Shown: piece after piece, positions 33,871 to 45,186 of the stretch
How the letters are laid out: every line of letters begins with the position of its first letter
How positions within the stretch are numbered: position 1 is the first letter of the stretch
Notes under the pieces: generated by a model
What the model was told of the DNA's origin: nothing
What the model saw: the letters and a program-made list of their open reading frames with translations, nothing else
The model's database searches: none
Position numbers and translations under genes: made by a program
From: UBA935 sp031555615
GTDB taxonomy: Bacteria > Bacillota > Clostridia > Lachnospirales > Lachnospiraceae
Assembly (NCBI GenBank): GCA_031555615.1
Contig: JAVBUF010000043.1
Span: 1-64,000 of the forward strand
DNA length: 64,000 nucleotides
Direction of reading: 5' to 3'

Positions 33871-33899
33871 ATACTACCATATTTTACACCAATGCACAA
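33871..33899 (-). promoter_or_regulatory. Promoter of the small toxin gene
   Basis: Minus strand: TTGTGC (33894-33899), 17-base spacer, TAGTAT (33871-33876). Transcript start at about 33864, giving an mRNA of about 280 nt up to the shared terminator. Confidence 0.65.
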
Positions 33900-33906
33900 T
33901 AAAATT

Positions 33907-35013
33907 TTATTCTAAAATACCTCTAATTCCATCATCAGCCATAGGCTTTTGTCTTTCATAAGGCGTTTCCAGGGTGATATACCGTCCCTCCCTGCTGCTC
34001 TTTTCAAAGGCGGTCATAATCTCCAACGCATGCAGCATCTGGCTGCCGCCGGCGCGGGCGTTCCGGCCGGTCCGTAAGGCCTTGGCCATATCAGCAACAC
34101 CCAGCCCACGACTGTTTTCCATGTAATCAAAAACCATGGGAACCGGTTTAAAGCATCCTTCTTCCGGGCGGAACAAAGTGATCTCACCCCCAAAGCAGTT
34201 GGGATCGGGCACCCGCAGGGTTCCTTTGGTTCCATAGATCTCCAGGCTGGCCTGACGGTCATAATATACGTCAAAGGTGGTAGTCACTGTGCCTACCGCA
34301 CCGTTGGCGAATTTCAATATCCCGTTAATATGAGTGGGAATCTCCACCGGTATCACCTCGCCGTACTGGGGACTGCTGGTGATGGTTCTGGTTTCAAAAC
34401 TTCTGGAGGTAATTCCCGTCAAGCCTTCCACTCTGCCCAACAGATTGATGAGTGCCGTGATATAGTAAGGACCCATATCCATCATCGGGCCGCCTCCAAA
34501 CTGATAATAAAAGGTAGGAGCCGGATGCCAGCTTTCATGCCCATGACAAAGCATCTGAGCTGAGGCTCCGACAGGCTCACCAATGTAGCCGTCTTGGATC
34601 AGTTTACGACAGGTTTGAATACCGGCACCCAAAAAGGTATCCGGAGCACCACCAATCAGCAGCCCCTTTTCTTTGGCAAGCTGCATCAGTTCACAACCTT
34701 CTTCATAAGTCGCTGCCAGCGGCTTTTCACTGTAAACATGTTTGCCGGCAAGCAGTGCGGCCTTTGTGGTATCATAATGTTCATAAGGTCTGGTCAGATT
34801 CAAAATAATCTCGATTTCTTCATCCGCCAGCATTTCTTCCATGGCGGCATACCCTTTGGCAATCTGATACACTTCCTGTGCCTGTTTAATCTTTTCAGGA
34901 ATCAGGTCATAAACACCCACTACTTCCACTTCCCGAAAAATCTTTGTCAGATTATCCAGATAGATGCCACTGATGGCTCCCAGTCCTAATACGCCGATTC
35001 TTACTTTCTCCAT
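33907..35013 (-). CDS. Gfo/Idh/MocA family oxidoreductase
   Basis: The 368-residue NAD(P)-dependent dehydrogenase has an N-terminal Rossmann fold (VRIGVLGLGAISGIYLDNL), the EKPLA motif near residue 96 (EKPLAATYEEG, with the usual catalytic Lys) and a C-terminal alpha/beta domain (GGGPMMDMGPYYITALINLLG with a conserved Asp/His region). Substrate likely a sugar or polyol. It follows the ThuA gene by 78 bases; ThuA and Gfo/Idh proteins often act together in disaccharide (keto-sugar) utilisation. The unit is divergent from an AraC regulator. Confidence 0.92.
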   Translation of the reverse strand: MEKVRIGVLGLGAISGIYLDNLTKIFREVEVVGVYDLIPEKIKQAQEVYQIAKGYAAMEEMLADEEIEIILNLTRPYEHYDTTKAALLAGKHVYSEKPLAATYEEGCELMQLAKEKGLLIGGAPDTFLGAGIQTCRKLIQDGYIGEPVGASAQMLCHGHESWHPAPTFYYQFGGGPMMDMGPYYITALINLLGRVEGLTGITSRSFETRTITSSPQYGEVIPVEIPTHINGILKFANGAVGTVTTTFDVYYDRQASLEIYGTKGTLRVPDPNCFGGEITLFRPEEGCFKPVPMVFDYMENSRGLGVADMAKALRTGRNARAGGSQMLHALEIMTAFEKSSREGRYITLETPYERQKPMADDGIRGILE

Positions 35014-35091
35014 ATTACTTTACCTTATCCTTTCTCTTATTTAATTCCTTTTCCCTTTATACATTCCTTTAATAAATTTCTTAATATCGGA

Positions 35092-35823
35092 TTAATACAT
35101 TTGGGCCGAATTTTCAAATTTTTCAGTTGTCAGACCATGCTGCAGAGCATATTGTTTTCCTTCGGCCGCCCAAAGCATACCTCTTTCCATTAACGTTTCG
35201 GCCGCTGGGAATTTTACAAAAACATCATCATGATGACCCAGGGCATTGTAAAATACCCTTCCGTTGCCCCAGAACTTGGTCCATGCCACCGGCATATCCA
35301 CCTGTTTATTGGCAATGTGATAATAAGGAACTACCGGAAAACGAGTAGTTGCCAGCACCTCCACCGCAGGATCAACATGGAGATAATAATGCTCGCTGCA
35401 CACTTCAAAATCTTCCATCCCTGCCACAATGGGGCTGGAACCCTTATGAATATTGACCTGATAGGTAATGCCGTCACCGCCAGGGTGGCTGACCCATTGC
35501 CCGCCGGTCATAAATTGCCATTCCACATCCTCACGGAATGCATCACACATGCCGCCGTGGCATCCCGCCAGACCGCAGCCGGCAGCCACTGCCTTAACGA
35601 TATTGGCCCTTGCTTCGGGCAAGACCTTGCCCATGGTCCAACAGGGGATGATCAGATCCAGTTCCATCAGTCCCGGCAAGTCCAAAAGAACCTCCTGATT
35701 ATCGTAAATTTCACAAGAATACCCATTTTTTTTCATCAGTCCGGCAAAACGTTCCGCCACCTGATCCGGTTCATGTCCATCCCATCCGCCTTTAAAAATT
35801 AATACTTTCTTTTTGCTTTCCAT
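35092..35823 (-). CDS. ThuA domain protein
   Basis: The 243-residue protein is a ThuA-like (trehalose utilisation) member of the class I glutamine amidotransferase-like fold: VLIFKGGWDGHEPDQVAERF, GCGLAGCHGGMCDAF near 110-125 and RVFYNALGHHDDVF near 205. Relatives convert keto-derivatives of disaccharides. It is the first gene of the unit with the Gfo/Idh gene. A TATAAT -10 box lies at 35866-35871. Confidence 0.88.
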   Translation of the reverse strand: MESKKKVLIFKGGWDGHEPDQVAERFAGLMKKNGYSCEIYDNQEVLLDLPGLMELDLIIPCWTMGKVLPEARANIVKAVAAGCGLAGCHGGMCDAFREDVEWQFMTGGQWVSHPGGDGITYQVNIHKGSSPIVAGMEDFEVCSEHYYLHVDPAVEVLATTRFPVVPYYHIANKQVDMPVAWTKFWGNGRVFYNALGHHDDVFVKFPAAETLMERGMLWAAEGKQYALQHGLTTEKFENSAQMY

Positions 35824-35865
35824 TTCTGATCTGACCCCTTTCGTGATTTTTTATCTGTTGATTGC

Positions 35866-35871
35866 ATTATA
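35866..35871 (-). promoter_or_regulatory. -10 box of the thuA/Gfo unit
   Basis: TATAAT on the minus strand, 43 bases before the ThuA start; no good -35 is found 17 bases upstream (ATCATT), which suits an activator-dependent promoter, plausibly driven by the divergent AraC protein. Confidence 0.5.
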
Positions 35872-35951
35872 GCATTAAGGGCAGTATAATGATTGTCAGA
35901 TATACAATAATAGTAGCCAATAATTGCGGTCTGGTTAATAAGGAGTATGGT

Positions 35952-36728
35952 ATGAATCCATTTTACGAAATCCGCCGGGGAAAATTACAGATGGGACTGG
36001 CCGAGAGCCTCAGCTTTCCGGAACATCTTCATAATCATATGGAAATGCTTTATGTCACTGAAGGCTGCATCGAGGTATCGGTTATGGGCCGGAAGCAGCT
36101 GCTCTTTCCGGGTGATTGTGCGGTTATTTTTCCAGAGCAGATACACAGCTATACTACAGGGGAAAAGAGCCTGATGTTTCTGCTGATTTTTGAAACTGCT
36201 CTGACCGGGGCCTTTTTACACTCTGTCCAGAAACACCGGCCCGTAAATCCCTTTTTGACTGCCGGAAACTTACATTCCGATGTCCCTGCGGCCTTCCGCC
36301 GGCTGAATGAAGCGGATATTCAGGATAACATCCTACTGGGAAGCGCCTGGATACAGGTTATTCTGGCCCATCTTTTACCCTGCTTAATGCTGGAAGAAGC
36401 CAAACAGCCGGAAAGTGCTGAACTCACTTACCGGCTGGTGCAATACATTATGAAACATTTTAAAGAACCGCTGTCACTGGATATTTTGGCCCGGGAGCTG
36501 CATGTCAATAAATATTATCTGTCACATACCTTTTCCGAACGGCTGCAGATGAGCTTTCCTCAGTATATCAACCGCATCCGGCTGGAATATGCCTTGCAGG
36601 CAATGCGCTCCACCGACAAAACTCTGACAGCTATCTGGGCAGATGCCGGCTTTGAAAGCCAGCGCAGTTTTAACCGCACTTTCCTCACCGTCATGGGAAT
36701 AACACCAAGTGAGTACCGAAAACTGTAA
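35952..36728 (+). CDS. AraC family regulator with cupin sensor domain
   Basis: The 258-residue protein has an N-terminal AraC-type cupin (SFPEHLHNHMEMLYVTEGCIEVSV, LLFPGDCAVIFPEQIHSY) and a C-terminal pair of helix-turn-helices (LSLDILARELHVNKYYLSHTF; TAIWADAGFESQRSFNRTFLTVMGITPSEYR). It probably senses a sugar and controls the divergent thuA/Gfo unit. The start at 35952 is chosen because AAGGAG lies 6 bases upstream; the longer frame runs into the divergent promoter. Confidence 0.9.
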   Translation: MNPFYEIRRGKLQMGLAESLSFPEHLHNHMEMLYVTEGCIEVSVMGRKQLLFPGDCAVIFPEQIHSYTTGEKSLMFLLIFETALTGAFLHSVQKHRPVNPFLTAGNLHSDVPAAFRRLNEADIQDNILLGSAWIQVILAHLLPCLMLEEAKQPESAELTYRLVQYIMKHFKEPLSLDILARELHVNKYYLSHTFSERLQMSFPQYINRIRLEYALQAMRSTDKTLTAIWADAGFESQRSFNRTFLTVMGITPSEYRKL

Positions 36729-36770
36729 CCTGTGTTTCTCCGGTCAAAAATAAGACGACGCACTGATTCC

Positions 36771-36932
36771 TTATCGGTTTGCAATTTTAGACAGCAGATA
36801 ACCGCAGGTCATAACTGACAGGACAAATATGACTATCAGCGGAATCAGAAGAGTGACTTGAAACGCTTCGCCGGTCATCAATCTGTACCCCCATGCCGCC
36901 GGAAATATCCTGCCGGCATGACGCAGGGTCAT
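36771..36932 (-). pseudogene. Fragment resembling the C-terminus of an ABC-2 permease
   Basis: About 53 codons read as an amphipathic start (LRHAGRIFPAAWGYRLMTGE), one membrane helix (VTLLIPLIVIFVLSVMTCGYLL) and a basic end, like the last helix of ABC-2 permeases. No ribosome site or promoter is seen, and the frame continues upstream into the yyaL terminator. I take it as a remnant; a genuine small membrane protein is possible. The rest of 36729-37020 holds only the terminator. Confidence 0.35.
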
Positions 36933-36966
36933 AAGCAAGACTTCTTTCAAAGATACTTCACAACAT

Positions 36967-37020
36967 AAAAAAAGCACCTGCCGGTGACCGGTTTTGACGG
37001 TCATTAACAAGTGCCTTTTT
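36967..37020 (-). terminator. Terminator of the yyaL-like gene
   Basis: The stem TGACCG/CGGTCA (inner) and GCAC/GTGC (outer) is flanked by A7 and T6 runs and starts directly after the stop codon. It can act in both directions; on the minus strand the tail is TTTTTTT. Confidence 0.85.
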
Positions 37021-39000
<1,980 letters not shown>

Positions 39001-39238
39001 AAGACCACCTACTTCCTACGAAAAGAGAACTCTCGAATTATTCAAAATTTATTTTTACTGGAATAGCATCTCCCTCTTTATACCAAATTATACCGTTGCC
39101 ACACAAGTAAATGCCAGTTATATTGACGGGGTTTGTCTTATATGATACTATGAAAACATAGTGCAAAGTGGACAAAATATAATGTCTGTTTCAAAAATAT
39201 TAGTGAAAATTGTACAATTAATCAGGAGGCGTATGGTA

Positions 39239-41320
39239 ATGACAATTAATACAATTGATGTTTACAGGGAAATGCTGAACCATTCATTGGCAGTAACTCT
39301 TGTGACAGATAGTGAACGTAACTATGTATACTCTAATGAAACCTTTAAGAAGACCTTTGGCTATACCGAGGAACAGCTGTCATCACATCCGGTGATGGAA
39401 CTTTTGCTTCCCAAGACGGACTTTGTATTAGCAAATAAAATGAAAACCCATACCCTTGCAAATGCCACCACAAGCACCGGCTTTTTGCCCATCAAAGCGG
39501 CAGACGGCAAGTTCATTGAGATGTATGTAAGATGCAGTGCCATAGCTAACGGTCAGCTTTACATATGGTCGGGAACCGATGCCGGTATTTTAGAGCATAC
39601 CCAGTCCGAGCTGATCGCCAGTCTCAAAGAAGAACACAATAATCTGAAACTTTTACAAATGCAGAAAGATCGGCTTGACTTTGCTCTGGATTGCGCCCTT
39701 ACCGTTACATGGGAACTGGATACCCAGTTAAAACATTTAGAATTCAGTGATAATTTTGAAAAGGCGCTGGGTATCATTCAGGCCGATTATGATTATGATT
39801 TTACGCGGTTTGTAGATATCCACCTGAATCCCTATAAAGAAGTGATCCTTGAACGGATATCGGACTTTATTCAAGGAAAGACCGAGATGTTTATCGTAGA
39901 AGTTACCCTTTGTGACCGTGAGCAAAATCTGCACTGGTTTATTATCAGAGGCAAGTTTTTGGATGAGAAAAAAAATTTGATATTCGGTGTTTCGGTAGAT
40001 ATCACCGAACAGAAAGTATTTGAACAAAGACTGGCCGAGCTGGCATATAAGGATATTCTGACCGGCTTGTATAAAATGGAATATGTAACTGATACTCTGG
40101 CTGGCTTGACTGAAGGCGAAAAGCTGCAGGACATCGGGCTGATGGTGTTTGATATCAAACACTTCCGAAATATTAACGAAGCCTTTGGCCATAAGTGCGG
40201 CAATGATGTCCTGAAATATGTGGCGGCCCGCTTAAAAGAATTGATGAAAGACCGAATGGTCATCCGTGTGGGCGGTGATGAGTATCTGGTGGTTTTTAAT
40301 CATGTCACGGATGCTGCTGTTATACGGGAAGCAGCAGAACAGATGCTCAAGGAATTTGAGGAACCGCTGGATATTGAAGGAACGCTGTATTACATTAATT
40401 TCAAAGTTGGAATTGCTCTTGCGGAAGAGAAAGACATTGATTTTACGGCTTTACTGAGAGATGCGGAAATAGCTCTGCATCAGGCTAAAAAGGATGAAAT
40501 CAACGATATTTATGTAATTAAAGAAGAAATCCGTCAGAAAGTGGACAGTGTTGTCAGCCTGGAATTTGAGCTGCGCCGGGGGATTACCCGGAAGGAATTT
40601 TACCTGGACTTTCAGCCGGTCATTTCGGTAAAGGATCACAGTGTCATCGGAATGGAAGCCCTTGTTCGTTGGAAGCATCCTATTCGTGGAAACGTCCCGC
40701 CTCTGGAATTCATCCCCCTTGCGGAAGAATGCGGGTTGATTGTACCGCTGGGTGACTTTGTGCTGGAGGATTCCATGCGGAAGCTTCAGGGATGGCTGAA
40801 GATAAATCCCAATATTTACGTAGCAATTAATGTATCTACCATACAGTTCATGACACATAATTTTATTGAACGGATAAAGGAATTGATGGATAAATATACA
40901 ATCCCCAGCCGAAACCTGGTAATAGAGGTAACGGAAAGCGTATTTATTTCGGAGGCTTCCCATATTGTAAATATTTTGAAGGTGCTGCAGGATATGGGGA
41001 TCCGGGTGTCGCTGGATGATTTCGGAACGTGTTATTCTTCACTCAGCTATCTGAAGAAGATACCGCTGGATAATCTTAAGATTGATCGTGACTTCCTGCT
41101 GGATGTACTGGAAGATCCGGTATCTGATGCGATTTTGAAATCAATTATTACGCTGGCCCAGAACTTAAAGCTCACCGTCACGGCAGAAGGGGTGGAAACC
41201 AAGGAGCAGTTGTCGCTATTGGAAAAATATGATTGTACATCCCTGCAGGGCTTTTACTTTTCACGGCCGGTAGACCCTCAGAAAATAGAAGAATTCATTT
41301 CGTTAGGAACGGTATTATAG
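39239..41320 (+). CDS. PAS-PAS-GGDEF-EAL protein (c-di-GMP turnover)
   Basis: The 693-residue cytoplasmic protein has two PAS-like domains (about 1-125 and 140-260), a GGDEF domain (about 265-425) with the motif written GGDEY, and an EAL domain (about 435-690) with EALVRWKHP, DDFGTCYSSL and AEGVETKEQ intact. It is likely a c-di-GMP phosphodiesterase; the cyclase half may be weak or regulatory because Tyr replaces the last Phe. The start at 39239 is chosen because AGGAGG lies 9 bases upstream; an ATG 6 bases earlier is too close. A terminator follows. Confidence 0.9.
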   Translation: MTINTIDVYREMLNHSLAVTLVTDSERNYVYSNETFKKTFGYTEEQLSSHPVMELLLPKTDFVLANKMKTHTLANATTSTGFLPIKAADGKFIEMYVRCSAIANGQLYIWSGTDAGILEHTQSELIASLKEEHNNLKLLQMQKDRLDFALDCALTVTWELDTQLKHLEFSDNFEKALGIIQADYDYDFTRFVDIHLNPYKEVILERISDFIQGKTEMFIVEVTLCDREQNLHWFIIRGKFLDEKKNLIFGVSVDITEQKVFEQRLAELAYKDILTGLYKMEYVTDTLAGLTEGEKLQDIGLMVFDIKHFRNINEAFGHKCGNDVLKYVAARLKELMKDRMVIRVGGDEYLVVFNHVTDAAVIREAAEQMLKEFEEPLDIEGTLYYINFKVGIALAEEKDIDFTALLRDAEIALHQAKKDEINDIYVIKEEIRQKVDSVVSLEFELRRGITRKEFYLDFQPVISVKDHSVIGMEALVRWKHPIRGNVPPLEFIPLAEECGLIVPLGDFVLEDSMRKLQGWLKINPNIYVAINVSTIQFMTHNFIERIKELMDKYTIPSRNLVIEVTESVFISEASHIVNILKVLQDMGIRVSLDDFGTCYSSLSYLKKIPLDNLKIDRDFLLDVLEDPVSDAILKSIITLAQNLKLTVTAEGVETKEQLSLLEKYDCTSLQGFYFSRPVDPQKIEEFISLGTVL

Positions 41321-41333
41321 TTGCTTTGATGGC

Positions 41334-41368
41334 GATGCGGGGTTATGGATAATTATTATCCCCGCATC
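41334..41368 (+). terminator. Hairpin between the EAL gene and the alpha-galactosidase gene
   Basis: A 9-bp stem GATGCGGGG/CCCCGCATC with an A/T-rich loop lies 14 bases after the EAL gene stop. The following run on the plus strand is moderately T-rich (CCTTCATTTTATTG). It separates convergent genes. Confidence 0.7.
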
Positions 41369-41406
41369 AGCCTTCATTTTATTGTTATTATATTCATCCC
41401 CCTGAG

Positions 41407-43800
41407 TTATTCTGCTTCGATAAAATACAGCTCCGATGTAAAATCTTTTTCAATCCGTGTCTGTTCATTAAAGCCGGTGCCGCCATAAGCCTGCTGCAGC
41501 TTTAAACCGCAATGATTCAGATTGCGGCCATAGGTGGTATAGCTTTCACCGGCTTCGGTCATCTTCACATAGCGGGCTGCCAGATTATGTACCAGGGAAT
41601 CCTGTTTAATGTGAACAGGCGCGATCATATTGATCAGACCGCCAAAAATCTTGATGTCAATCGGTTTGGAAAGAGAGGACACCTGATACCTTTTATCCTC
41701 CGCCAGTCCCCGGAATCTTAATTTACGGTAAACCTGCCCGGCTTCCGGTTTTACTCCCAGAATCACACCATACAGAGCTCTTTGCTTTTCTTTATCCGCG
41801 ATCATCCAACAGTATTCTTCCCTGCTGCCCGCTGACAGGCGGTAAAAATCACCCGTACTTATTAACCGCCGCCATTGTTTATAAAGCAAAATCTGGCCTT
41901 TGATCTCCTCTATTTCCTTTTCCGGCAACTCACAAAGGTTCAATTCATATCCCAGCAAGCCGAATGTGGCCACATGAAAGCGGGTTGCCAGGGGCGTGTT
42001 CCGCAAGGTCTGGTGATTGGGGCAGCTGGAAACATGAGCCCCTATCACACTGGGCGGATAGCCGTAGCTGTACCCCTGCTGAATCCCCGCCCGGCAGAAG
42101 GCATCGGTATTATCGCTGGCCCATATCTGGGGCATAAAACATAGAATTCCCAAATCAAACCGATTGCCGCCGGAGGCACAGCCTTCAAAAAGAATCTTGG
42201 GAAAACGTTCCACCAGAACACCCATGATTTCATAAAGACCGCAGACATACCGATGATAAAATTCTCCCTGACGGGCAGGTGCCAATGCTGTCGAGTAGGC
42301 ATCGGAAAAAATACGGTTCATATCCCATTTCACATAAGCGATATTTCCTGCCCCAAAGACCTTTGTCATGGCTTCGATGACATACTCTCTGACCTCTGTC
42401 CTGGTTAAATCCAGAATCCGCTGATTACGCCCTTCGCTGTGCTCCTGACCCGGAATCTGTACCGCCCAGTCAGGGTGCTTCCGGTAGCAGTCACTGTCCG
42501 TGTTTATCATCTCCGGTTCTACCCAGATGCCAAACTCCATTCCCAGCCCATTCACTTTATCTGCCAGCTGCCTGATTCCACCGGGCAGCTTCTTTGCATC
42601 AGGTTCCCAATCCCCCAGGGAGGAAGTATCATCGTTCCGTTTCCCAAACCATCCGTCATCCATAACGAACAGCTCTATACCCGCTTCTCTGGCCCGTTTT
42701 GCCTGTTTCAGCAGCTTACCTTCATTAAATTTAAAGTAATTGGCCTCCCAACTGTTGATCAATATCGGACGTTCTTTGTCCCGCCAATATCCACGGACAA
42801 TATGCTTCCTGACAAAATCATGGATGCGGCGGCTCAATTCCCCCAGGCCCTCTGCACAGAAGGTCATAGTTCCCTCCGGGCTTTCAAAATGCTCTCCGGG
42901 GCCTAATTCCCAGGAAAAGCCGCGGGGATTAATGCCGCTTACCAACCGGCTTTTTTCATGCGGCCCTGCTTCCAATGCCTCATAATGATTGCCGCTGTAC
43001 AACAGATGGAATCCATAGCATTCTCCACTGTCTTCGGTTGTCCCCGGATCACTCAACATGACAAAAGGATTGGCCCGGTTGCTGCTGACCCCGGCCATGA
43101 TCTGGTTAACAAACAAGCCGCTGTTACAAATATGATCCTGCCGCCCCATTTCGCGAATCCATGCCCCGGTGAAGTGGCTGAAGCGAAATCCGGTCCGGTC
43201 AAAATCAAGCTGCAGGCTCATGAGCCTTTGGATATGAACCGTTTCTTCCCCTTCATTAATCAAAACCGCACTCCGGGCAATGGTATCACATGCCGGAAAA
43301 ACACTGTATAGCAAGACCAGCTTCAGGCGATGATACCGCTCCCGCAGTACCACCTTTAATTGGCTCACTTCCTCCTGACTGCCCACAGCCGCAGGCATAG
43401 TCGTCAGTTTTTCCTTCCCATGTTTTATTTCAGCAGACTCAAATAAAAAGTCACTGGTACTGCTGCCATCCCCATAAACAATCTCTGCAAAAGGCTCTCT
43501 GATATCTCCTTTTCCGTAAAAGGATACCTCCAAACATTCGTCCTCCAGACAAAACTGAGAATAGTCTTCGGCATACATCAGGCCATTCCCCGTCACGAAC
43601 TCCTTCTTCTCAAACAACGGTGCCGTTTCTCGGCTCAGCTTATCGTCCTCCATCAAGTCCTGTATGACAACTGCACTGTCCGGCTCCACTCCTGTAAAGC
43701 TCACCGGCTGTCCGTAGTGCAGATGCAGCAGGTGCCCGGAAGGGGCTGCTGCGAAAACATAAGAACTGTTTTTAGTGTTCAATACAAACAAGGTTTTCAT
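41407..43800 (-). CDS. Alpha-galactosidase, GH36
   Basis: The 797-residue enzyme hydrolyses terminal alpha-galactosyl residues of melibiose, raffinose or galactomannan side chains. It has an N-terminal beta-sandwich (about 1-330), a TIM barrel with nucleophile Asp493 in VKWDMNR and acid/base Asp563 in WASDNTDA, the substrate loop CASGGNRFDLG and a C-terminal beta domain. No signal peptide, so it acts in the cytoplasm on imported sugar, matching the GPH symporter gene 31 bases upstream. It ends the TetR-GH2-GPH-GH36 operon. Confidence 0.95.
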   Translation of the reverse strand: MKTLFVLNTKNSSYVFAAAPSGHLLHLHYGQPVSFTGVEPDSAVVIQDLMEDDKLSRETAPLFEKKEFVTGNGLMYAEDYSQFCLEDECLEVSFYGKGDIREPFAEIVYGDGSSTSDFLFESAEIKHGKEKLTTMPAAVGSQEEVSQLKVVLRERYHRLKLVLLYSVFPACDTIARSAVLINEGEETVHIQRLMSLQLDFDRTGFRFSHFTGAWIREMGRQDHICNSGLFVNQIMAGVSSNRANPFVMLSDPGTTEDSGECYGFHLLYSGNHYEALEAGPHEKSRLVSGINPRGFSWELGPGEHFESPEGTMTFCAEGLGELSRRIHDFVRKHIVRGYWRDKERPILINSWEANYFKFNEGKLLKQAKRAREAGIELFVMDDGWFGKRNDDTSSLGDWEPDAKKLPGGIRQLADKVNGLGMEFGIWVEPEMINTDSDCYRKHPDWAVQIPGQEHSEGRNQRILDLTRTEVREYVIEAMTKVFGAGNIAYVKWDMNRIFSDAYSTALAPARQGEFYHRYVCGLYEIMGVLVERFPKILFEGCASGGNRFDLGILCFMPQIWASDNTDAFCRAGIQQGYSYGYPPSVIGAHVSSCPNHQTLRNTPLATRFHVATFGLLGYELNLCELPEKEIEEIKGQILLYKQWRRLISTGDFYRLSAGSREEYCWMIADKEKQRALYGVILGVKPEAGQVYRKLRFRGLAEDKRYQVSSLSKPIDIKIFGGLINMIAPVHIKQDSLVHNLAARYVKMTEAGESYTTYGRNLNHCGLKLQQAYGGTGFNEQTRIEKDFTSELYFIEAE

Positions 43801-43831
43801 TTCTTTCTTCTCCTTTCAAACAGTTCCCGAA

Positions 43832-45172
43832 TTATTCAGAACGGTTCTGTAAATCTGCAGAAATTTCCTTCATCTTCGCTTCATTTAATTTATATTTTTT
43901 CATAAAGAATATAACACTGCACACCAGGCCGGCCATGGGAATGATTACCATAATAACTCTCAGACCCGTAAGCGTTGCCGCACTTTGCACTGCTGCTTCG
44001 GTATCCAGACCGATTACATCCAGACCAACTCCGGCAATCAGTACCGAAAAGGCACTTGCCAGCTTTACCACGAAAGTCTGAAGGGAAAAGATCACGCTTT
44101 CGTTCCGGGTTCCATTTTTCCATTGACCGTAATCCACACTGTCTGCCAGGAAAATTGTGGTCAGTACCGTAGCCAGACCGAAGCCGATGAAAATAATAAT
44201 CGCCGCAATACAAAGCAGAATCAGATTGGTGATGCCCAGGGTTCCCAGGATGAACAGCAGAATATAACCGCACAAGGTAAAACCGATGGCTCCCGCCAAT
44301 ATTTTTTTACATTCAAATTTTTTCCGCAGCAGCGGCAGACTCATCATAGACAAAATCTGCGCAGCCCCGCCCACGGTTCCGAAAACCCCAAACAAACCGG
44401 CATTCCCGATATCGTACTTAAAGAAATAAAGCGCCAGCTGTTGGGTAAGATACAGGGATGCATTAAATATAATAATGGCAATTACCACGATCAAGGCCTG
44501 GTCATTCTGCACCAGTGACCGGAACATTTCCTTGATACGGGGGCTCTTCTGATTGACGGTCACTGTCTCCTTCACATTCATAACCGTGATGCTGATGGCA
44601 ATCACGAAAACCACGGCAATCCCCATGGACAGATAGGCAAATCCCTGGCGCTCTTGGCCGCCGCCCAGCAACGGAACCAATACCATGGTCAGGGCGGTGG
44701 GAATGGCAAAGCCTACTCCGGCACAGCTTCTGGCAATTACCGATATCCCTTCCCGATCCTTACCCGCTTCGGTAATGGCCGGGATCATGGACCAGTAAGG
44801 AATGTCCATAATCGTGTAGGTTACCCCCCACAAAAGATATGCTATGGAAACATAAACCAACATGCTGTTTCCGGTAAATCTTCCGGGAACAGAGAACATC
44901 AAAATCAGTACCACCGCATTGGTAATGGTTCCCATCAACAGCCAGGGACGGAATTTCCCCATAGGTGTGCGGGTCTTTTCCACGATCACTCCCATCAGCG
45001 GATCGTTAACGGCATCAAAAATCCTGGCCGCCATAAACAGTACTCCGATAAAAGTCGCACTGATACCCAGCACCGTATTAAAATAGTACATCAAGAAGCC
45101 GGATACAAAGGCATAAACCATATCCTTCCCCACTGCACCGATTCCGTAAGAAATTTTCGTTTTTGTATTCAT
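43832..45172 (-). CDS. Glycoside-pentoside-hexuronide:cation symporter (MFS)
   Basis: The 446-residue protein has twelve membrane helices and GPH family hallmarks (YGIGAVGKDMVYAFVSGFLMYYF at the N-terminus; ARIFDAVNDPLMGVIVEKTRTPMGKFRPWLL with the Asp-rich loop). It imports galactosides or related glycosides with Na+ or H+. It lies between the beta- and alpha-galactosidase genes, 14 bases after the former, so it supplies both enzymes. Confidence 0.94.
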   Translation of the reverse strand: MNTKTKISYGIGAVGKDMVYAFVSGFLMYYFNTVLGISATFIGVLFMAARIFDAVNDPLMGVIVEKTRTPMGKFRPWLLMGTITNAVVLILMFSVPGRFTGNSMLVYVSIAYLLWGVTYTIMDIPYWSMIPAITEAGKDREGISVIARSCAGVGFAIPTALTMVLVPLLGGGQERQGFAYLSMGIAVVFVIAISITVMNVKETVTVNQKSPRIKEMFRSLVQNDQALIVVIAIIIFNASLYLTQQLALYFFKYDIGNAGLFGVFGTVGGAAQILSMMSLPLLRKKFECKKILAGAIGFTLCGYILLFILGTLGITNLILLCIAAIIIFIGFGLATVLTTIFLADSVDYGQWKNGTRNESVIFSLQTFVVKLASAFSVLIAGVGLDVIGLDTEAAVQSAATLTGLRVIMVIIPMAGLVCSVIFFMKKYKLNEAKMKEISADLQNRSE

Positions 45173-45186
45173 TGCTTTCCCTCTCC

